DNA of 27,503 nucleotides from assembly GCA_041651295.1 (NCBI GenBank), contig JBAZJN010000015.1, positions 1-27,503 on the forward strand. Direction: 5' to 3'. The position numbers and the translations under genes were made by a program. Positions 23,821 to 27,503 of the stretch are shown here, piece after piece. Within the stretch, counting starts at the first letter, position 1; each line of letters opens with the position of its first letter. The notes below the pieces were generated by a model. That model was not told the DNA's origin, did no database searches, and saw only the letters and a list, made by a program, of their open reading frames with translations. The DNA is from JBAZJN01 sp041651295 (GTDB lineage: Bacteria > Patescibacteriota > UBA1384 > XYA2-FULL-43-10 > CAINNR01).

Positions 23821-24405
23821 TTAGCGTAATTCTACAGTGGCTCCGGCTTCTTCAAGTTTAACCTTGGCAGCTTCGGCGTCTTCTTTCTTGGCACCTTTTA
23901 GAAGATCTTTTGGAGCAGCTTCTACTAGGTCTTTAGCTTCCTTCAGACCAAGATCAGGCTTGATTTCACGAACAGCTTTGATAACCTGAATCTTTTTGTC
24001 TCCGGCTGAAGCAAGAACGACATCGTAAGATGATTTCTCCTCAGCGGCTTCAGCGGCAGCAGCACCACCGGCAGCCGCTACAGCTACAGGAGCGGCAGCA
24101 GAAACGCCAAATCGGTTCTCAAGTTCTTTGACCAATTCAGAAAGCTCCAAAACGGAAAGGCTTTCAATTGATTCAATCAGCTCTTTGAATTTTCCTGAAG
24201 GAGCTGGCTTTTCCTCAACCTTAGGTTCTTCTTTAGCTTCTTCCTTTACCTCGGCAACTTCCTCTTTAACCTCGGATACCTCTTCTTTTACTTCAGCTAC
24301 TTCTTCCTTGGCTTCCTCTGCTTCCTCTGCAGCAGCAACAGCAACTTCTTCTGCATTTTCTGCTACTTCAGCTACATCCTCTTTTTTTGTTTCTTCGTCT
24401 GACAT
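23821..24405 (-). CDS. rplL: Ribosomal protein L7/L12 with long acidic N-terminal extension
   Basis: A 194-aa bL12, the stalk protein that recruits translation factors. Residues about 72-101 are the dimerisation domain (KFKELIESIESLSVLELSEL), followed by an Ala/Gly hinge. The C-terminal factor-binding domain (YDVVLASAGDKKIQVIKAVR and onward) is complete to the end. Typical L7/L12 is about 120-130 aa; the extra 70 residues are acidic, with heptad-like EVKEEVA units. The extension is probably translated, because GGAAGGA stands before the first ATG and no equally good internal start is seen. Second gene of the rplJ-rplL operon. Confidence 0.93.
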   Translation of the reverse strand: MSDEETKKEDVAEVAENAEEVAVAAAEEAEEAKEEVAEVKEEVSEVKEEVAEVKEEAKEEPKVEEKPAPSGKFKELIESIESLSVLELSELVKELENRFGVSAAAPVAVAAAGGAAAAEAAEEKSSYDVVLASAGDKKIQVIKAVREIKPDLGLKEAKDLVEAAPKDLLKGAKKEDAEAAKVKLEEAGATVELR

Positions 24406-24467
24406 ATTTGTCCTTCCTAGTCCCGCGTAGCTCGTAGAGCGGAGTGGGATCTAATCATTATTATTTA

Positions 24468-24983
24468 TTAACTTCTTGATTCTTTATATTGATTCAAAAC
24501 CGATACCAAACCGCGGATGTTCCCGGCCATAACGTTAACCAAACCGGAAATCGGTGCGGCAATTGATCCAACAACCTTGGCATATAACTCTTCGCGCGAA
24601 GGCAAAAGTGCCAATGCCGAAATGGTTGAAACCGGAACAAAGGTTTTTTCGATTATTCCGCCGAGCACCTCGACTTTTTCGTGGCTCTTGGCAAAATTCT
24701 TGATTTCTTTCGATGGGGTTACTTCGTCATCGGAAAAAGCTACTGCAACCGGTTTTTTAAAGATTCCTTCTTCAACCTCGATACCTGAATTTTTGAGGGC
24801 AATTTTAGCTAAAGTGTTCTTTACGACGGTAAAGCTAACACCTTTTTCTTCAAGTGAGTTTCTAAGCTCCTCTATTTCGGAAACAGTCAAACCCTGGTAA
24901 TCAACAAAAACTGCCTTTTTCGAACCGAAATCCTGATCCAATTTAGCAAGTTGCTCTTCTTTTTGTGATCTTGTTTTTGCCAC
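24468..24983 (-). CDS. rplJ: Ribosomal protein L10
   Basis: A 171-aa uL10, which anchors L12 dimers on 23S rRNA and, in many bacteria, represses its own operon by binding the leader. The N-terminal rRNA-binding domain is clear (KAVFVDYQGLTVSEIEELRN, KNTLAKIALKNSGIE), and the C-terminal helix that carries L12 ends in VSVLNQYKES. The start is GTG with AAGGATC upstream. The gene lies 62 bases before rplL behind a long structured leader; no rplK or rplA precedes it here. Confidence 0.95.
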   Translation of the reverse strand: MAKTRSQKEEQLAKLDQDFGSKKAVFVDYQGLTVSEIEELRNSLEEKGVSFTVVKNTLAKIALKNSGIEVEEGIFKKPVAVAFSDDEVTPSKEIKNFAKSHEKVEVLGGIIEKTFVPVSTISALALLPSREELYAKVVGSIAAPISGLVNVMAGNIRGLVSVLNQYKESRS

Positions 24984-25006
24984 GATAGATCCTTTCTGAT
25001 CTGTCG

Positions 25007-25024
25007 TTCCCGCGAAAGCGGGAA
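25007..25024. repeat. Short GC-rich palindrome in the rplJ leader
   Basis: TTCCCGC, a GAAA loop and GCGGGAA form a perfect 7-bp hairpin. The sequence resembles the TTCCCGCGAAAGCGGGAA palindromes that occur as dispersed repeats in several bacteria. It stands between the attenuator and the rplJ start. Confidence 0.7.
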
Positions 25025-25069
25025 TCTTAACGTTTGATAAATCCCCGATCGGGTCGAGGATGACATTAT

Positions 25070-25094
25070 AAAAAAATATCGGCGCTTCCGCCGA
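25070..25094 (-). terminator. Attenuator in the rplJ-rplL leader
   Basis: On the minus strand TCGGCG, a GAAG loop and CGCCGA form a hairpin (25094-25079) followed by TAT and seven T (25076-25070). It lies after the L10-leader motifs and before rplJ, so it should stop part of the transcripts. Confidence 0.75.
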
Positions 25095-25100
25095 CTAATT

Positions 25101-25241
25101 CAAGAAAAATAGTGTTTGCACTTTTTCTCCTGCGCAGGTCTTAAATTTACCCAGAGTCGTGAAACGACGAGGGGCCGGCGGTCTTTGGAAGTTTACCCTG
25201 AAGAGTGATCATCTCGAGACGAATTAGAACCCCTTTGGGGT
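25101..25241 (-). promoter_or_regulatory. Ribosomal L10 leader
   Basis: The leader has the hallmarks of the bacterial L10 leader (known to bind the L10-L12 complex). GTAAACTTCC and AAGACCGCCGG occur around 25193-25174, and CCTGCGCAGG at 25138-25129. A first hairpin, AGTACCCC/GGGGTTCT, lies near 25243-25225. Binding of L10 would favour the downstream attenuator and reduce rplJ-rplL expression when the protein is in excess. Confidence 0.75.
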
Positions 25242-25247
25242 ACTCTT

Positions 25248-25276
25248 AATTTAGCACAAGGCAGTTTTTATGTCAA
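25248..25276 (-). promoter_or_regulatory. Promoter of the rplJ-rplL operon
   Basis: On the minus strand, TTGACA (25276-25271), a 17-bp spacer and TAAATT (25253-25248). It is divergent from the gene at 25320, whose weaker promoter (TTTTTA at 25265-25270, TATGAT at 25288-25293) overlaps it. Confidence 0.75.
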
Positions 25277-25319
25277 CTGTTTTGCGGTATGATTAGATTA
25301 AATATTATAAAGGAGGAAA

Positions 25320-25814
25320 ATGGCCAAGCCAACAACTTATGCGACACCAATTTGTCTTTTTCTAAGTTTGGTTGCCGCAGTCGGGATAGTTATCGGTTTT
25401 GTGCAGCAAAACCCGCTTTGGGCGATAATTCTTTTAATTCCGGCTGTCGGCTACGAGGTCTACCGGACAGAAGGTGCGTCTACCAAATTAGCTTCTTGGG
25501 GACTTCTAATTTTGCTCATTGCCGAGCTTATTTGTGTTGTTTTTGGAGTGCATTACGATTTAGCCACATTTATGGAACAGGATTCAGCCTATATCGCCGG
25601 TACAGTAGTTCCTCTGGGAGACATTACTGTGGTCTTCCCAATGGTTATGGCCGCGTTGGCAGTAGTATTGTTTGTCAGAACCGCAGGAATATATACCAAA
25701 TGGTTGGCTGTAATTATCTTCGCCTCAATGGTTTCAACCGTTTATTTAATTAGCCCGACCGGTTTTGGCGACCTCATCCGCTCGGCGATCCGCTCTGTGC
25801 TCTGGTATTTTTAA
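25320..25814 (+). CDS. Four-helix integral membrane protein of unknown function
   Basis: A 164-aa hydrophobic protein with four predicted membrane helices (about 9-27, 31-46, 59-78 and 105-145, the last possibly two). I recognise no family and see no catalytic or cofactor motif. The ATG has a strong AAAGGAGGAAA ribosome site and a modest promoter that overlaps the divergent rplJ promoter. It is a single gene. No T-rich terminator follows on this strand; an inverted repeat at 25860-25883 is followed by A rather than T. Confidence 0.8.
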   Translation: MAKPTTYATPICLFLSLVAAVGIVIGFVQQNPLWAIILLIPAVGYEVYRTEGASTKLASWGLLILLIAELICVVFGVHYDLATFMEQDSAYIAGTVVPLGDITVVFPMVMAALAVVLFVRTAGIYTKWLAVIIFASMVSTVYLISPTGFGDLIRSAIRSVLWYF

Positions 25815-25859
25815 TTTTCTCATTCGTAGTTTCGTGATATTTTTTGTAAATTAGTAGGA

Positions 25860-25883
25860 ATTCCGACATTTCTTCGTCGGAAT
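25860..25883. repeat. Perfect 8-bp inverted repeat
   Basis: ATTCCGAC (25860-25867) and GTCGGAAT (25876-25883) around an 8-nt loop, directly next to the seven-A end of the mini-protease terminator. It has no T tract of its own on the plus strand. Confidence 0.6.
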
Positions 25884-25915
25884 AAAAAAACCCGCCAACC
25901 ACACAGGTCAACGGG
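25884..25915 (-). terminator. Intrinsic terminator of the mini-metallopeptidase gene
   Basis: On the minus strand CCCGTTGACC (25915-25906) pairs with GGTTGGCGGG (25900-25891) over 10 bp with three G-U pairs. It is followed by seven T (25890-25884) and ATT. The stem contains the stop codon of the gene. Confidence 0.8.
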
Positions 25916-26213
25916 GTGCTCTGTCGAAGAAACGACGGAGATCGGCCTTGCAGGCCGGGCAAAAGGCTCCATACCTAATCCGGTCCTCCGTCATCCGCAG
26001 CCAGTCGTCTGGTACGGACCACCCCTGGCGCATTATGCACCTGTTGGTGCCGTGCGGACCAAGGGCCTCAATTATGCTATGCCCCCGCTTGTCGTAAGGT
26101 GTCCAGAACATATGGGCCACCTCGTGCATCACCTCGGTGATGATGCATTCGACAACCGCTCCAATCTGGAGCGGTGTGAGACCATCTTCGTGCATCAGAT
26201 AGATCGGTTTCAC
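25908..26213 (-). CDS. Mini zinc metallopeptidase, archaemetzincin-like
   Basis: A 101-aa GC-rich gene product. HEVAH at 30-34 is the HExxH zinc/catalytic motif, with a further His at 45. NRCIM at 57-61 resembles the C-x-M Met-turn of archaemetzincins, and CPAC at 85-88 matches their C-terminal CxxC. The spacing from HExxH to the third His is longer than the family's HExxHxxGxxH, and the N-terminal half of a normal archaemetzincin (about 180 aa) is missing, so the assignment is tentative. The GTG start at 26213 has AGGAG six bases upstream. The frame stays open to 26459, but those codons lie in the inserted IS element. The gene is intact, but the IS separates it from its promoter. Confidence 0.65.
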   Translation of the reverse strand: MKPIYLMHEDGLTPLQIGAVVECIITEVMHEVAHMFWTPYDKRGHSIIEALGPHGTNRCIMRQGWSVPDDWLRMTEDRIRYGAFCPACKADLRRFFDRAPR

Positions 26214-26244
26214 TTTCAGCTCCTGTGGCCTAGATTCGCATTTG

Positions 26245-26258
26245 AATCCGAACACTTT
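26245..26258 (+). repeat. Left terminal inverted repeat of the IS30-family element
   Basis: AATCCGAACACTTT, an exact inverse of 27290-27303. Confidence 0.8.
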
Positions 26259-26291
26259 AGAATAAAAAGTAGAGATTTTTAAAAAGATAAA

Positions 26292-27318
26292 ATGATGAAA
26301 AAAAAGTAGATTTAGCCATCTGTCAAAAGATGAACGAAATGAAATTACCATTCTTCTGGGAAAGAAATATTTACTGCGAGATATTGCAAAGGTTTTGGGT
26401 CGGTCGGTTTCAACTCTGTCTGATGAGATAAAGAGAAATTCTGTAAATGGAGAATACAACCCGAAAAAAGCCCAGCATAAATCGTATGTTAGGCGCAGAG
26501 ATTCAAGCTTTCGCGGAAAAAAGATTGTTGCCGATGACCAACTCAGGAAGTTTATCGACGATGCGTTGGTTAACGGTCAGTCAGCCAAAGCAATTGCCGG
26601 CAGATTAAAATACCAAGAGAAAAACCTGCCGAATGTCTCAAAGGATACGATTTATCGCTACACTAAAAGTCCATACGGTAAATTGATTGGAGTTGAACTC
26701 CAAAAGAAAAGAAGATTCCGCCCGACTAAAAAAGTCACACAGCTAAAAGATCGGGTTTTCATTAACGAGAGACCAAAGAACATCAACAACAGATCCAGAA
26801 TTGGCGACTTGGAGGGTGACTTCATTGTTTCCGGTAAATTAGGCAAAGGAATACTTCTGGTAGTGACCGACAGAAGATTGCGAGTGGCATTTCTTGAATT
26901 GATCCTTAGTGTTTCCATTGATGAGGTTCACAGTGCATTTGGGAAAATCAAAGAAAGATTTCCAGAAATGAGAACTTTAACACTCGATAATGATATTCTG
27001 TTTCAAATGCACAAAACATTAGAGCAGTTACTTCAAATCAAAATATATTTCTGCAATCCGTTTCATTCCTGGGAGAAAGGCAGCGTCGAAAACACCAACA
27101 AACAAATTCGAAAGTTCATCCCGAAAGGTAGTGATCTGTCACGATATGACCAAGAGTTCATTGAGGCAATTGAAGAAATCCTAAACCAGCGATTTATGGA
27201 GTGCTTGAAATATGCAACACCGGAAGAAAGATTAAACAATTACCGGAAAAACAAAAAACAGCCCGATAAATCTGCTGTTTTGAATATTCAAAGTGTTCGG
27301 ATTGACCCCGTCCCGTAG
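26292..27318 (+). CDS. IS30-family transposase, reading frame broken by an A8 run near the start
   Basis: The DDE transposase frame is open from 26299 to the stop at 27318. Its N-terminal HTH is typical of IS30 (RFSHLSKDERNEITILLGKK, then LLRDIAKVLGRSVSTLSDEIKRN). The catalytic core shows GDLEGDF, LTLDND (DNG in most members, a change at the third position) and SWEKGSVENTNKQIRKFIPKG with the Glu. No ATG, GTG or TTG precedes the HTH in this frame. The natural start ATG-ATG at 26292 is in another frame and reaches TAG after five codons. Removing one A from the eight-A run (26298-26305) joins them as MMKKSRFSHL. Either a one-base insertion has damaged the gene, or slippage on the A run makes full-length protein. 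A TTG at 26395 would give a version lacking most of the HTH. Confidence 0.75.
27290..27303 (-). repeat. Right terminal inverted repeat of the IS30-family element
   Basis: AAAGTGTTCGGATT, an exact inverse of 26245-26258. In the transposase frame it encodes part of the SVRI tail. Confidence 0.8.
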
Positions 27319-27336
27319 GGTCGGAGTTATGCCGGA

Positions 27337-27365
27337 ATTATAACTGAAAACAACAAAATAGTCAA
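27337..27365 (-). promoter_or_regulatory. Consensus promoter cut off from the mini-metallopeptidase gene
   Basis: On the minus strand, TTGACT (27365-27360), a 17-bp spacer and TATAAT (27342-27337). The start would be near 27330, only about 27 bases before the IS. Without the IS the leader to the GTG at 26213 would be about 60 nt. Confidence 0.75.
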
Positions 27366-27503
27366 TATCTGGCCGACCGTGAACTCAGAAATTCAAAGCT
27401 AAATTGGTTTTAATATTGCGACTTGGTATCCGAGTAGTATCCTTGCATAGTGAAAAAGATACCCTTTAATTGATCTTGGAAATGAGCTCACCAGATGTAA
27501 GTG

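Larger units (their letters stand above)
26245..27303 (+). mobile_element. IS30-family insertion sequence, 1059 bp
   Basis: Perfect 14-bp terminal inverted repeats bracket a single IS30-type DDE transposase frame, and the length fits the family. The flanks are GC-rich sequence of one interrupted unit: a minus-strand promoter on the right and the metallopeptidase gene on the left. I see no clear target duplication; only a single G is shared at the two junctions. The transposase frame runs 15 bases past the right repeat. A GACCC/GGGTC hairpin (27304-27322) touches the right end, and some IS30 members prefer palindromic targets. Confidence 0.8.

Noticed and set aside
26214..26459. N-terminal extension of the metallopeptidase frame to 183 codons
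   Set aside because: The extra codons lie mostly in the antisense strand of the IS30-family element. The GTG at 26213 has a good ribosome site.
27482..27503. Possible plus-strand start (ATG AGC TCA) at the right edge
   Set aside because: Only seven codons are visible and the ribosome site and promoter are weak.
1..27503. CRISPR arrays and tRNA or rRNA genes
   Set aside because: I looked for regularly spaced repeats and conserved RNA motifs and found none.

Overview
The window looks like a chromosomal segment of a Candidate Phyla Radiation (Patescibacteria) bacterium. The host sequence is AT-rich. Gene spacing is tight, many genes have consensus sigma70 promoters placed almost at the start codon, and housekeeping proteins are compact (SecD of 431 aa, RmuC of 332 aa). 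The window also carries membrane-anchored TraG/HerA-type ATPases and conserved uncharacterised proteins of a kind I associate with that group. TAA, TAG and TGA all act as stops, so the code is standard. The phylum assignment is inference from gene style; there is no 16S rRNA gene here.

Layout. The left part is nearly all plus strand: a structured RNA gene (167-506), the overlapping run rmuC - polysaccharide deacetylase - rluD-like (629-3405), a ribbon-helix-helix/nucleotidyltransferase fusion with a dyad on its own promoter (3449-4089), secD-secF (4133-6323) and a second small structured RNA (6494-6602). At 6843-6870 is a perfect 11-6-11 dyad that closely resembles a XerC/XerD dif site. From 7144 to 24983 every gene is on the minus strand. 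Gene orientation therefore converges on this dyad, as expected at a replication terminus.

The minus-strand block reads from right to left. First come rplJ-rplL behind an L10-type leader with an attenuator (25241-23821), then tgt, then a small Ala/Pro-rich protein. Next is a GC-rich gene for a secreted or membrane protein (20034-21491) with its own promoter, leader hairpin and strong terminator. Last is a long gene set (19801-7144) encoding a small helical protein, a 1122-aa Pro-rich membrane-associated protein, a 454-aa protein, an 847-aa TraG/HerA-like ATPase, a conserved 179-aa protein, a sigma-region-4/HARE-HTH regulator and a 1032-aa paralogous ATPase. This set looks like one membrane-linked DNA- or protein-translocation system. 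No relaxase or VirB4/VirB6 component is visible here.

The right end carries a four-helix membrane protein (plus strand), a GC-rich mini-metallopeptidase gene (25908-26213, minus) and a 1059-bp IS30-family element (26245-27303). The element has inserted between that gene and its consensus promoter (27337-27365).

A recurring theme is four GC-rich transcription units in the AT-rich host: 167-506, 6494-6602, 21794-19956 and about 27330-25884. Each has a near-consensus promoter with a 17-bp spacer and ends in a GC-rich hairpin followed by exactly seven T. Two encode no convincing protein. They look like self-contained cassettes of foreign composition.
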